From positions 186,001-250,000 of the forward strand of contig JAOTON010002130.1 in the NCBI GenBank assembly GCA_034440635.1: DNA of 64,000 nucleotides, read 5' to 3'. Below, piece after piece: positions 33,673 through 44,319 of the stretch (positions are counted from its first letter, which is position 1; each line of letters starts with the position of its first letter). The translations under genes were made by a program, and so were the position numbers. Origin of the DNA: Lepas anatifera (lineage: Eukaryota; Arthropoda; Thecostraca; Lepadidae). Below the pieces are notes generated by a model, which was not told the origin of the DNA, ran no database searches, and saw only the letters and a list, made by a program, of their open reading frames with translations.

Positions 33673-34913
33673 CCCTATTTCCGTCAGGCTCCCGGCTACC
33701 CCTATTTCCGGCAGGGGGCAATATCGGCCCCCCTAAGATCTCGTAATCTAACCGGCCGATTTTGAAAATTCAAAGTGCTATAGATTCCCCTGACGCTAAA
33801 CTTTATTTTGAAAAAAGAAAATTTCAAAATTTTGATTTTTAAGGAGAAGGTCGTGCAAAATATACAATTTTTGTGTATTTTTTAGATTTTCCATAACCCT
33901 TGTCTCTGTTGTACGATTTTTACAAAACTAGTTCAGATTTACAAATAATTGACCCAAAATTGTCATATACTCGAGTTACGCAAAAATTCGAAATTCAATG
34001 GCAGTTCCAGGACCAGGACTATGAGGGGAAATATATACAACCTAAAAAGTTTTTGTTACGCGGATTAGAAGCCGTGATATACTGCTTGGCATCTTTGACA
34101 CATAAATAAATGAAAAAAAGTGAAAAACTCATCAGGGGCGGATGCAGTAAGGTAAAACAGTGGGGTAAAATACATACCAACAATATGCGAGTGGTATGCA
34201 TGAGTATATTAGTCCCTCGACTAGTTGAAATTTATTTCTGATAATTTTTACCCTCCCATGGCAGCTCTGGGAAAGGGGGTGACATAGGCGGATCAAGGAC
34301 TCTCGTCGTGGGGGGGGCGGGTGGGGGGTGATTGGAAACACATTTTTAATATACAACGATATTGAGTCGCGGCGGTGATACTGGCTGGGAATATGCATTT
34401 TGAAAATGTGTAGTGACTGGACACGCCTCTGGTAATCTAGAATTTGGTTATAACTATTTTGAATTTTCATATACCCAATTGTATTCGCCCTGGCACGGCT
34501 GTAAGCAGTCTTCTCACTTACTAACGTTTAGTCCTTCTTGATAACATTCCCCCCATTTTGAACTGCTGTAACCGCCCCTGATGAATACAAATAGTGACAA
34601 TTGTGAATGCACTATCATCTCACATAAAAAATGATATAATAAAACCATATAACTGGTATCAGGATCAGCAGAGACGGCTTCCTTTTACAAAGAACCCATC
34701 GCATACGATAATACTTGGTTTGTGGATAGAACCTCCCTAAAAACCCAGCCATAGCTCCGCCCCTGGTAAATATATAATATTGACAATTTCAGAAAACCTG
34801 CCTGTACTAGTTTTAGGAAAAGTCAGGAAGTTTCAAAGTTCTATCGCAAGCCGTTTCGGAGATATTCTTGAAAAACCTGAGGGGGCAATATTAGCCCCCT
34901 GCCGGAAATAGGG
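33673..34913. mobile_element. TTAA-target element, CCCTATTTCCG subfamily
   Basis: TTAA at 33669-33672 and 34914-34917 flanks termini CCCTATTTCCGTCAGG and, reverse-complemented, CCCTATTTCCGGCAGG. GGGGGCAATATCGGCCCCC lies just inside. A second CCCTATTTCCGGCAGG block near the left end shows terminal duplication. It is 1241 bp including a nested hAT-like MITE (34133-34580). No transposase. Confidence 0.88.
34133..34580. mobile_element. Nested hAT-like MITE with CAGGGGCGG ends
   Basis: Ends are CAGGGGCGGATGCAG and CTGTAACCGCCCCTG, inverted. A further internal CATAGGCGGATCAAGG at about 34284 resembles the CATAGGC family left end, hinting at a nest within the nest. No clear 8-bp duplication was found. 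Another hAT-like right end (CTCCGCCCCTG) occurs at about 34755-34765. Confidence 0.5.
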
Positions 34914-35260
34914 TTAAGGAACGACGCGAAATCCACAAAATTCAGTTTTTTTTCATCGTCTTTACCATGGAACCACCCCCAAATATATCAGACAGGTCTT
35001 ACCCCCCAACTAGAGGCAGTGAAACTAACGTAAGATTGCGTAACGCCCGGCATAGAACTGAAGTAAACTTTAGATTATCCTATTTTCAACAGTCATTCCT
35101 CCCCAGTGCAGTCAAATTGGAAAATAAAATCCCCCTCGGGGTTATGGAAATAAATTCTCACAAAAGTTTTAGGAAATGTCTCGCTAAACTTATCGACAAC
35201 AGGCAAATAAACATGTATCATTCCTTAGGCCCAAAACACCTGAATTCACTGTTGACGCAG

Positions 35261-35973
35261 CTAAGGGTTGGGTGGTCTAAATAGAACAACCATGCCTTCG
35301 TTATAAAAAAATATGATACTCCATTCTGCGACAGTGGATACCAGACAAATAAACAAATAAACAAATAACATGTTTCCTCGCTCACGGCGGTACCTCGGAC
35401 AGTGGAGTAGGAAGTGGGCAGTGTCCTCTCGGCTACTTCCACAAGAACATTTTGGGGAGTCCTTAGCTTGTATTTGAAACTGGTGTGAATTTATATGGCA
35501 GATTAACCCCGAGTCTAGTGAGGAGAGGATTTTCATTTTTTGAGCCTAGTGAGTAAATTAAGGGCGGCTGCGTGTCACCAAACAACTTGTTAATTTCATT
35601 TTTCAATATTTTTATTGAGGTTGAATCCCGGACATATTGTGGGAGGCTATTCCAGCAGTTGATAGTGTTGATAAGAAAATATTTTTTAAAGCCGAGAGTT
35701 TTGTGAGGAATTTGGGTAATACATCCTACCTGTCGTAGACCCCTGTCGGTGTTATGTTCTCTGGTTTGGGGTATCAGATCACGTACGAACGATGGGACGT
35801 TTGGATTTTTTCAAGTTATCAAGGAAACATATTCTGTGCACCTTCCGTCGGGTCGCTAAGGATTCCCAGCCCAGGTCAGTCATAAGTTTGTCCGTGCAGG
35901 TCCGAAAAAGTGTCCCAGTCACAAGTCTACCTATCCTATTCTGCAGTCGCGTTAGTCTAAGCTTGTCTTTCAC
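35261..35973 (-). pseudogene. LINE ORF2 C-terminal region
   Basis: 35973-35779 reads LRLTRLQNRIGRLVTGTLF and RKVHRICFLDNL. 35780-35520 gives CWNSLPQYVRD. 35536-35340 gives the typical LINE tail with CSCGSSREDTAHFLLHCPRY, a CxC...H...C pattern. It then runs into unrelated sequence with an (AAAT)n-like tract near 35340-35368. Confidence 0.75.
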
Positions 35974-36109
35974 AGTTAAGTGCCCATCGTAAATGATGTC
36001 ACTGTAGTCAAAGTGGGGTCTTATATATGTTTGGTTTTATTTAAAATTTGGTTTAGTATTGGTCGAGATAGATATTTAGCAATGGGAAAGATAGGGCTTA
36101 AAGTAACAT

Positions 36110-37558
36110 TTACTTTTTTATTATGTGGTTAACCTGTTCCTTAAAATGAAGGTCATGTGATAAATTTAGACCTAGGTGTTTATGATTCTTAACGGTTGGA
36201 ATAGGAACTCCTCCGAATTTCAGCTTCGGCTCTTGGTAGCATTTCTTTAATGAAAATGTTTGCTGTGTGGTTTTTGTGGGGTTGAAGGTGATCAGCCATT
36301 TCTTTCCGTAGGTATAGATTTTGTTTAAGTCGTCTTCAAGGGAAGTTTGAATAGTCTGAAGTGAGTCATTAGTGTGTGAGGCGTGGATAGATGTATCGTC
36401 TGCGAAACAAAGTATGTCGTTTGTTGTCTGTTTTGAGAGCGAATTCAGGTACAAGAGGGCAAGGAGGGGGCCCAGAACAGACCCTTGGGGGCAGCCCGCC
36501 TTTAGTGGGAGCGTCGAGGAGAAGGTGTTTTGAACGCATGTCCGTTGTTTTCGGTCCGTTAAGTTAAGTTTTCGGTCAGCCAGTTTGTTAGCGGTGCCAG
36601 TCCAAATTCCCTCTTACATTTTTCTATCAGTCCTTTGTGCCAGATTTTGTCAAAATAGCGAGATATGTCAAGATAGATTGCAGTGAAGTCTCGTCCTTTG
36701 TCAAGATTGTCATAGAGTTGGTGAGAAAGGTAGAACAGCTTTAGCTGAGTTCCGTGACCGGGCCTGTATCCGCTCTGCCTTTGTGTTAGCAGATTGTTGT
36801 GGGTGATATGGCTATAAATGTTGCGAAATACTAGTTTTTTCAAAAATTTTTGATAAAACACAAAGTAGGCTAATAGGTCTGTAGCAAGACAAGTCTGAGG
36901 GTGACCCCTTATTTTTAAAGATCCGTTTGACGTTAGCTAGCTTCCAAGCTGATGGAAAAATACCTAGACGTAATGATTTGTTATACAGCTTTGATAAGGG
37001 ATCAGCTATAAGTAGGGCAATCAACTTCAAAAATTTTGTTGGCAGCTTATCAGGGCCTGTAGATTTATGAGGTTGTAATTTGTTTAATTCGTATAAGACT
37101 TGACTCTCTGTAATTTCAAATGTGCCTTTTTCAGGAATTGGTGTGTCTGGTGGCTCAGTTACTATTTCGTCTGGCTCATTCATGTCAAGGATTGATTGCG
37201 ACACGAAAAAGGAATTGAAAGCGTTTGGTTTTTCCAAGCTGTCATTGATCACCGCATGGTTGCTGGCAGCTAAGGGAGGAATTTCGGCATGCTTTTTGCG
37301 GCCCATCAATTCTTTTAGAGTTGAATGGTATTTATGTGGATTAACTTTACTAATTAGAAGAGCCTGTGTCTTAGCTGACATGTATTGGTCCTTAACTCTA
37401 CGCGTTTCACTTGTGGTTTGATTCCTACATAACCTCCATTTTTCCCACGCAAGCTTAGCACTTGGATGATTCGAATCTTTTAACTGCTCCCGGAGTTTTT
37501 TCGCTTTTTTGAAAGCCCTGTCTCGTTTTCTTAAAAGTAACTTAATTGTACTATTCAC
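36110..37558 (-). pseudogene. LINE reverse transcriptase domain, frameshifted
   Basis: 37558-36812 encodes the RT fingers (LNKLQPHKSTGPDKLPTKFL, then CYRPISLLCVLSKIFE). 36861-36559 continues with LLTQRQSGYRPGHGTQLKL and AIYLDISRYFDKIWHKGL. The stretch to 36455 gives GCPQGSVLGPLL, and 36454-36110 the catalytic FADD box (CFADDTSIHA) and KHLGLNLS. Together these are RT motifs 0 to 7 in order, carried in at least three frames. The enzyme would copy LINE RNA at the nicked target, but this copy cannot make a continuous protein. Confidence 0.85.
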
Positions 37559-38744
37559 CCATGGTTTGTCTCTTGCCCTGAGGAAAATTTTTTGTAGGAA
37601 TGGTCAATGTTGCCACGTCCAAGAGCTTTGTTGTAAATAAGCCGACAGCAGTGTCCATGTCATTGTCCAGAATGGCGTGCCAGTCGGTCGTCATGAGAAG
37701 GTTAGTTAGTTGGTTTGTGCCTAATTTACTATAATCCCATATTTCCTTTTGTGTTTGAATGCGAGGAGGTAGACAATTTTTTACGGAAACGTGTATCGGG
37801 AAGTGGTCTAGATTTGAGAAGGAAGAAAATACTCCACTGTCCGAGACGCCATTAGCATTCAGAACAAAACACAGGTCCCGTAAATCGTGAACATTCCCTT
37901 GTACCCTAGTTGGTTCGTCAATCATTTGAACTAGTTCTAAGGGGTCTGCCGTTGACTTTAAATGCCTTTCAAATGATGTTACCGGTGAGCGATTTGAGAA
38001 AGCATGTTTTAAGCAATTATTTCCCGAGTTAAGATCGCCTAGCAAAATTATGTTTGACGGGTTATAAGTTTTTGCTAAGCTAACCTTTTCAGACAACTGT
38101 TCTAAAAACATTTCCTTCCAGTCGGCATTAGAGCCAGGCGGTAAATACATGCAACAAAATATAATATTATCATTTTTTAGTTTAACTTTTGCCCAAATCC
38201 ATTCGATCTCGTCTACTTCTAAACTATCCAGGCGAGTAATTGCTAATGAAGAATGAAAGTAAAGCGCTACACCACTTCCTTTCCTAGTCCTATGACGAGT
38301 GATGGGCGGATGAAAATCAGACAGTTTATATACGCAAGGATCGATAGAGTCGTCCAATTTGGTTTCCACAAGTCCTAAACACCCAATGTTGTTGTGGTTA
38401 ATGAATTGCTCAAGTTCTTGAATCCTCCCATCTGCAGTGATGCTGTTAATATTAACACTACAAATTCGAAGATGACCATTGCTGGGCTGTGGCCCAGGGT
38501 TCGTTTCGATGCCAGTTCTAATTAACAAGATATTTATGTTCAAGATCATGGCTACGTATATCCATTGATTTCTAGTAATTTTAGAACACATGGAGGGAGA
38601 TCTAACAAATTTCAGAAAACTTCGATGCGATAGCACGGTGTGAGAATAGCGACTATTGCCGCTGTCGGGCGGAGACCTCCCAGGCCTCTGCAGGGGCGAC
38701 GCGGCAGCGGCGGCAGCAGGCAGTACGTCAGCACAGTGGTGCAT
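37551..38744 (-). CDS. LINE ORF2 N-terminal part: 2A-like motif and APE endonuclease
   Basis: 397-codon frame. Residues ~1-77 are an Ala/Ser/Arg-rich leader and a hydrophobic stretch. Residues 78-85 read GIETNPGP, matching the 2A consensus D(V/I)ExNPGP apart from the first residue. The endonuclease follows: SVNINSI near 93-99, LVETKLDD near 120-127, LLGDLNSGN in the middle (metal-binding GDLN), and SNLDHFPIH near the end (catalytic SDH-type motif). This domain nicks target DNA to prime reverse transcription. The frame stops just before the RT, where a frameshift breaks the polyprotein. 2A-like sequences ahead of the endonuclease are known in some CR1/L2 LINEs of marine invertebrates. Confidence 0.85.
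   Translation of the reverse strand: MHHCADVLPAAAAAASPLQRPGRSPPDSGNSRYSHTVLSHRSFLKFVRSPSMCSKITRNQWIYVAMILNINILLIRTGIETNPGPQPSNGHLRICSVNINSITADGRIQELEQFINHNNIGCLGLVETKLDDSIDPCVYKLSDFHPPITRHRTRKGSGVALYFHSSLAITRLDSLEVDEIEWIWAKVKLKNDNIIFCCMYLPPGSNADWKEMFLEQLSEKVSLAKTYNPSNIILLGDLNSGNNCLKHAFSNRSPVTSFERHLKSTADPLELVQMIDEPTRVQGNVHDLRDLCFVLNANGVSDSGVFSSFSNLDHFPIHVSVKNCLPPRIQTQKEIWDYSKLGTNQLTNLLMTTDWHAILDNDMDTAVGLFTTKLLDVATLTIPTKNFPQGKRQTMGE
38490..38513 (-). other. 2A-like ribosome-skipping motif
   Basis: Codons for GIETNPGP lie at residues 78-85 of the LINE ORF2 leader, preceded by hydrophobic NINILLIR. In known 2A peptides the ribosome skips the bond between Gly and the final Pro. The first consensus residue is G instead of D, as in some natural variants, so activity is uncertain. 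Confidence 0.6.
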
Positions 38745-39690
38745 CAGTCAGCGGATCAGCGGACACCTCGGCCGTTCGATTCTTCGGCAATCAGCATACG
38801 CTTCTGTCAATCAAACAATAATTAATCATTCTATGGTCACTTGCAAGATCAATAAGATCAAGGCAAAGAGAAAAACCCTTTCTATGAAATTCAATCATCC
38901 GTAGGCTGAGAGGTGGGGAAACAACAAAACAAAAGAAAACATAGTTAACGTCAGATGACATCACATCCTCCCTTGGAATACATCGGGGAATTACTCGATT
39001 AAGCTCTCCAGCTCTGAATTCCCCTGCCAGAGATCATGGCCACCACAAGATTTCCGGCCTCAAAGTTACTATCATCAAACGTCAAGCCTAATCCAGCATT
39101 GAACACACCCGCAACAGCGTGGACCACTACAATATGCTTCCTTGGAAACAAAGGAGTTGCATCCCAGAACATGCACAGCTGGCGTCCTGGTATCGGAATT
39201 GGCTGATTAATTTGGCGGTAGCAACTCAGAGAGAAAGACAAACTACTCCCTCGGGGTATATAGACTTAGAATATCAAGTTTTCTAGCTAAGCTTGCACAC
39301 ACTCACGCATGACTTACACGACTCTGTTAGTGGAAAATTCACAGCCGGCGAGTAGGTATCGGTATATACTTGGTGTATGTCTGATAATAATGGATGAAGA
39401 CTATATGGTTCACTTTCTCCTGTTAGATTACGCACCGAGAATGACGCATGACCTGAAAGCGAAAATCAAGCAGCTGCATATTCAGTTACCAGTTACCAGT
39501 CGAACAATAATAAGTCGGCCGCCAAATCGACCTGGGATCGGAAGAGTACTCGGTACTAAACTCGCTATTGACAAGTACTGTATACTAAATTGTTCAATAG
39601 GCGACAGTTTGATCTCCTTTTGAAAAGGGCAACATCATTCAAGTACGTACGCAGGTTCACATTATGAATGTTACACACGATGAACACATA
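38745..39690. other. Probable LINE 5' region and unannotated sequence
   Basis: This lies upstream of the minus-strand LINE ORF2. Open frames at 38999-39241 (minus) and 39309-39623 (plus) have no recognised domain. A promoter for the LINE would be expected here but no motif was identified. Confidence 0.3.
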
Positions 39691-39945
39691 TATATGTGAC
39701 CTGCCCCACCCCGGCGACGGGACGTCCGGCACCAGGCGCCGGGGCCTCAATCCCGGCGCCTACCACGCACCTCCAGACCCAGGGGGCCCAGCGGCGCGGA
39801 GGCCGGCAAAGACTCCGTGCCGGAGAGCCTCCGGCAGTGACGAGTCACCACCGGCAGGCACCCGACACCAGGCACCGGGCAAGCCCGGTACCTACCCCGC
39901 ACCCACGGACCCAAAGGGCCCGCTTGTGCGGGGGCCCTCTTAATA
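39691..39945. repeat. GC-rich imperfect tandem duplication (~125-bp unit)
   Basis: Two related units begin GACACCAGGC(A/G)CCGGG and end ACCCAGGGGGCCC / ACCCAAAGGGCCC, at about 39728-39800 and 39855-39930. GC content exceeds that of the neighbours. Long frames on both strands here (for example 39696-40118) are compositional. Confidence 0.5.
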
Positions 39946-40241
39946 CCGATCGGCGCCGGATGCCCGCCACCGAAGCGCCAGGCAGGGACCAGATGCCTGC
40001 CGAGATTGGGATGCAATGGGATCGGCATACCAGAAAGTTACGCATACATCATGCAACAACGCGCAAATCAGCTCATCTGAGTCATACACGGCGCGAAATA
40101 GGAAGACAGACCACGTAATTAACCAAACCCTAACGCAAAAAAAACTCGCATTCGACATCAGCCCTGACCTGGAATTGGAATAAAGAGCTCAAACACTATT
40201 TTATATCTTGTGAAATCGGCAAAAAGAAGGCAAAAATAATA

Positions 40242-40826
40242 CTAACTGCGCATCCAAAACACCCAATCCGTCATATCACGCCGGACTACCCCGCAACACT
40301 CACCGGCCGCCGCGGCCCCTCCGCTGGTGACTCGACTGCCACCGATTGTGTGGCGAGTCGCGCTGACCCGAGCCGGCAGCAGCGGCGGCGCCGGCCGTGG
40401 CCCGGGTGCGGGCTCCGGTGGGAGGCCTGTCGGCATAGCCCGTGTCCCGATTCTCAACCGCCGCCGCACCGCCACTGCTTGTGGTGCTGTCACGTGGGTG
40501 GCTGTTCGCGACCTGCGCCCGCAGCTTTGGTCTCCGGTCAAGCGGGCGGAGCAGCGGCCGCGGCTTCGGTCTCGCGGGGTCGAGCGAGTGGCGTATCGGC
40601 TGCGGCTTCGGATTTCGACGGGTCGAGCGGACTGGGCAGCGGCTACGTCTTCGGTCATTTCACTGGAGGTGCAAAATTCCGGGTGATCCATTGCGGCCTT
40701 AGCGAATAATGGGTGGCTGCCTGCTGCTTTTTCAGATCGAACGATCACATTGTCCCAACGCGCACCTTCGTCCGTCCGGCAGCTGCCAGCGCTCCCTCTT
40801 AGCTGCCTTGCCACATGATGGTGCCG
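40242..40826. other. CpG-rich segment without supported gene
   Basis: High GC causes long overlapping frames on both strands (Arg/Ser/Gly/Ala-rich). None has a domain. It may be LINE 5' region or a CpG island. Confidence 0.3.
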
Positions 40827-40979
40827 TTATTTTGTTAGCAATCGGCAACAAGAATATCTTAGCGTGCCCTGCAAGGCATCCACGGTGGCATCCCGAATGG
40901 TTTTCCTCTCCGCAAATACCTCGGATCTCTTTCGGAAACTGACGAATTTGACGATGATAGGTCTTGGTTTTCCTTTCTG
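40827..40979 (-). pseudogene. LINE ORF1-like fragment
   Basis: The minus-strand frame reads KPRPIIVKFVSFRKRSEVFAERK and closely resembles the RRM-like region of LINE ORF1 proteins (RPIIVKF...F+.R..+...RK). Neighbouring frames (41152-40980) give FRDLEQQANQKQ, coiled-coil-like. It may be the 5' part of the LINE at 35.3-38.7 kb or an independent fragment. Confidence 0.5.
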
Positions 40980-41152
40980 CAGCCTGCCTTGGGCTGTTTT
41001 TGATTGGCCTGCTGCTCAAGGTCACGGAATTTGCCATAATTTGGATATTCTGTTTTTGTGTTCTGTATTTCTACGTTTCTGTACATTTTTAGTGTGGTGG
41101 GAGGGAAGTGTAAAGTAAAGGTATCTTGGGAATGAAGTGCTGTTATGTTCAA

Positions 41153-42099
41153 AGCTTATAATAGAAGCTGTATTTCATAGAGACCAGGGAAGTATCTCCA
41201 CAAGGAAAATGCAACACATAATGTCAAGTATATTCATGTTTTGGTGTAATTTCAAAGGTTCTTTCTAAGGCTGACTGCTCTCCCCAGTATCTCCCCACAA
41301 CTGACTAATTTATGTTTTAAAGTACTTCGATCAAAAACATGTTTTCTTTGTGCCTATTTCCTTGCTTATACTAGCCCTTTCTGAGTGGATTCTGCATCTT
41401 TTGGGCAATGAAAGAGCAAGATGAAGCTGTGAAAGGGTCAAACTTATCAACATTTGTTCTTGCAGCTAGAGTTACCAGGCCAATTTGACAATTATGGGCT
41501 CCCACTAGATAGTTTGTACCTGACATATTCACTTCACCATTTTTCGTAGAGGACATGGGAATGGCTCCATAGATAACATATTTCTTTTTACCTGGAGCAG
41601 AAAGCTTCTGGAAAGAATTTTCTAGCTAGAGCTAGGTGTTAATATCAATATGTTAGCAGCAAATTGGTTAGATGACTTCCTTTGAAATGGTATACTGACA
41701 ATATGGAAGTAACAAATAGGCTATCACAATTTATATTTTGTTCACCCATTTATGCCTTGAAGATTTTGAAGTAATCAGGATATTCATGACAGTACGGCAT
41801 GGATGTGTGCAACTGTAGGCATTATTTAATATTTGATTTTAAATACTGATTCAGGTTTAGGTAACTTGCTTTTGACCCTGGCATGAGTAACAGATGGAAA
41901 GCTAGAGCTTCATGCTTTTACATTCCTGATGTATGTCTAAAAGTATCAAAATTAATTGTAAATGCATTTTCAAAAGCTGCTGGTGCATGAATAAGATTAT
42001 GTTTCAGTGGAAAAAACTAGGTCTGTACTGAAAAAGGCTTATTTAACTTACAGAAAATTGACTTTGAAGTCCCAGTTCAGTTGAAGCCCGGAATGATCC
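41153..42099. other. No gene seen
   Basis: AT-rich unique sequence with no recognised coding or repeat feature. Confidence 0.4.
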
Positions 42100-42222
42100 T
42101 GGGTGAAGCCCGTTATCAGCCCGGCATTGGCTTAAATCAGGCCTTCAGGCCCGGTTCAAGCCCGCGGGCCTGGGCCGGGCTTTTGCCCCGGGCCCCCGGG
42201 CCTAGAAAATCCCACCTCTAGT
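42100..42222. mobile_element. Possible hAT-like right end
   Basis: A GGGCCCGGG-rich tract leads into AGAAAATCCCACCTCTAG, the reverse complement of a TAGAGGTGGGATTTTCT terminus of the kind seen in hAT elements. No left end was found, so the element boundary is unknown. Confidence 0.35.
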
Positions 42223-42786
42223 GTCCGTATCATTCAAATTGACTATTCATAAGCCATTCTGTATCATTTACACCCAGTAAGTGCTTACTTCTTCATCTGC
42301 TATTGTTTACGCCCCTTTCAAGGGCAAATAAGGTCACAGGTAGAAAAAGGTCAAGTCCGTATCGGACGCAAGTCAACTAATTCGGTGCTCATCTCATTTA
42401 TAAATACCGAATCGAAACATGCATCTGTAGTCGTTATTCGACACAGTTATTACTGAGGTCACGCAAGGTCAAATCACGGTCATTGAAGGTCAAGAAAGGT
42501 AATTGAAGGGCTAACCTAATAAAAGTTATCCTCGAAGGTTTAAATAAGATATTCTGGGCCAGTTCAAGAACAAATGCTGCAAAAGAACGATGAAAGTCTG
42601 GAGCATTCGCGGGAAAACGGGTACAGGCGCCCGAATGACCTCAACCTGCTTCTACTGTTAAGGCAGAAGCCCCGTGACCTTGAAAGGTAGGAACAATTTT
42701 TTTGCAAAACACGCGCAATGAATGCCCCGGAGGCTATACAAAGTTTCCAGGCTCTAATTAAAAAATACTCGTTTTCAATTCTTGAA

Positions 42787-42834
42787 AAACCCGACGGGGG
42801 CTGCAACAACCCCCCCTGTACGTGCGAGGGTTAA
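42787..42834. mobile_element. Solo right end of a TTAA-target element
   Basis: GACGGGGGCTGCAACAACC, then CGTGCGAGGG abutting TTAA (42831-42834), reverse-complements to CCCTCGCACG, like the left end at 20364. Upstream sequence has several AGGTCA motifs (42330-42500), but no left terminus was found. Confidence 0.5.
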
Positions 42835-43039
42835 GGTATCTAAGAATGGTAGTTCCCCGAATTCTCTTCCTCCAGTGAAAAATGTAATTCTCTTTAACAT
42901 AGTTTGGCTCGCCAAGCTTACATCCTAAATCTACATCGTTTGGTGCAAGGATCCGAACATCAACATACCGTAGCCGTGTGACAGCTGGACCAACTACGTC
43001 CTTGAGATGTTCCGCCAAATCAAAAATGTTTCTCCTGAT

Positions 43040-43047
43040 ATATATGC

Positions 43048-43122
<75 letters not shown>

Positions 43123-43199
43123 CCTATATATATCATATATATATATCCTTATATATGCATATATAAAGCTATATATATATATTTATATACTTGCATATA

Positions 43200-43256
<57 letters not shown>
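43040..43256. repeat. (TA)n-rich microsatellite tract
   Basis: Long imperfect TA repeats form the outer boundary of the left Penelope-like copy. Deletion or slippage here probably removed the end of that copy. Confidence 0.9.
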
Positions 43257-43257
<1 letters not shown>

Positions 43258-43660
43258 TTGATGCAGCGGCTATTGAATAGTATTGCTGATTCGCACTTGG
43301 ATATCTTCTTTTGTTGTTTGATTATATTATTGATGGTTTGTTTGGTTGCAATTGGAATGCCTTTGGTCAAATCAGTAAAGTTCATTAAAAATATTAAAAA
43401 TATAAGTTCGAGCTTTCGAAGGTATTGGACATTCATTATTAAGATAAGAGACAGAGCGGCTCACGTTTTCCTAAATATAGTTGTTTGAAAAATATATCAC
43501 CGAGTAATGAGCTCAAATCAGTTGAAAGACCTTCTACGCAAAGAAATATCATTACATTTTTGCAGACTACTTGCTATGAAATTATCTTATGAGTACAAAA
43601 CTACAATTCTTATATCATCTTGTCACAGTTTCATAGTCACACTACATTAATACATAGTCA

Positions 43661-43851
43661 ATAATAATAATAATAATTGTTGGGGTTTAACGACACACCA
43701 ACAGCCAGGGTCATACGGCGTCGCCAACTCTCACCCTGTTGGAAGGGATTTTGGGGATCAGATCGACTTATTCAGAGGCTCCGCCGGGACTTGAACCCGG
43801 GACTGGTGGCTTAGAAGACAAGGGTGCTATCCACTAAGCCACCTCATCCCC
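43661..43851 (-). repeat. tRNA-derived SINE inserted in the PLE, 13-bp TSD
   Basis: Minus-strand head: GGGGATGAGGTGGCTTAGTG with A-box-like TGGCTTAGTGGATAGCAC and B-box-like GGGTTCAAGTCCC. The body contains TATGACCCTGGCTGTTGGTG and ends in an (ATT)n tail. The flanks carry an exact 13-bp duplication, TAATACATAGTCA, at 43648-43660 and 43852-43864. The inverted PLE copy lacks it at the equivalent place, so the SINE arrived after the palindrome formed or in one arm only. Confidence 0.9.
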
Positions 43852-43992
43852 TAATACATAGTCACAAGGCATTACAATACAATAGAGAAACATTCACATT
43901 GTCAACATATGGTATGTTAGACAGTACATATATCACACATATTCGTTTTTTATATGATTTATCCCATCCCCCATGGTGACAACTTGGCGAGT

Positions 43993-44319
43993 CTAACGTT
44001 TTTGTGCGTTGATGTGCGGTGCGAGTTTGTTGATGTATATTGCTTCAATGATTTCTATCTTGTTGTGGTCAGTGCTGGAGTGTATTATATGTGTGTTATC
44101 AGTAAGCATTTGTCTTGTGAGTGTTGTGTTGTGTTCTTGTTGTAGGTGATCCTTAGGGGCTCCGTCATGGAGGTGCATGGTAAGGCGACGAGATAAAGTG
44201 GTTGATGTGTATCCGATGTAGTTTACCTTACGAAGTCTGCAACCTTCGTCGGGACATTGAAATTGGTAAACTACATTAGTACGCATCAACCACTTAATCT
44301 TCGTGGGATTGTTGCACAT
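43993..44319 (-). CDS. PLE GIY-YIG endonuclease domain (intact in this copy)
   Basis: 108-codon frame. Residues 15-40 give VVYQFQCPDEGC and VNYIGYTSTTLSRRLTMHL, the paired YQ...YIG strands and the Arg helix of a GIY-YIG nuclease, with the Cys-containing insertion typical of PLEs. IIEAIYINK near residue 90 supplies the metal-binding Glu. It would cut target DNA for PLE integration. In the intact element it is fused behind the RT; here a frameshift at about 44320 separates them. Confidence 0.85.
   Translation of the reverse strand: MCNNPTKIKWLMRTNVVYQFQCPDEGCRLRKVNYIGYTSTTLSRRLTMHLHDGAPKDHLQQEHNTTLTRQMLTDNTHIIHSSTDHNKIEIIEAIYINKLAPHINAQKR

Larger units (their letters stand above)
33555..35284 (+). 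pseudogene. 3' fragment of a plus-strand LINE, split by a TTAA element
   Basis: 33555-33668 encodes a LINE C-terminal motif (RLEKMQHRASRLA, then LREDLGWQCL). The frame is broken at TTAA 33669 by the element at 33673-34913. It resumes after TTAA 34914-34917 with KERREIHKIQFFF, then RLSYFQQSFLPSAVKLENKIP, ending in LLTQLRVGWSK at 35284. Precise removal of the element plus one TTAA leaves the codons in frame. The remnant has no RT catalytic core and is dead. It abuts the oppositely oriented LINE at 35261. Confidence 0.8.
35261..38744 (-). mobile_element. LINE retrotransposon (CR1/L2-like), minus strand, degenerate
   Basis: From 5' to 3' on the minus strand: an N-terminal leader with a 2A-like motif, APE endonuclease (37551-38744), reverse transcriptase (36110-37558) and a C-terminal Cys/His region (35261-35973). 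The order matches APE-class LINE ORF2. One frameshift near 37575 separates endonuclease from RT, and others occur near 36850 and 36460, so this copy is inactive. The family resembles CR1/L2-type LINEs, inferred from domain order and the 2A motif. Confidence 0.85.

Noticed and set aside
39696..40814. 140- and 190-codon frames on opposite strands
   Set aside because: The segment is very GC-rich, so stops are rare in all frames; residues are Arg/Pro/Ser/Gly-biased and no domain is visible.
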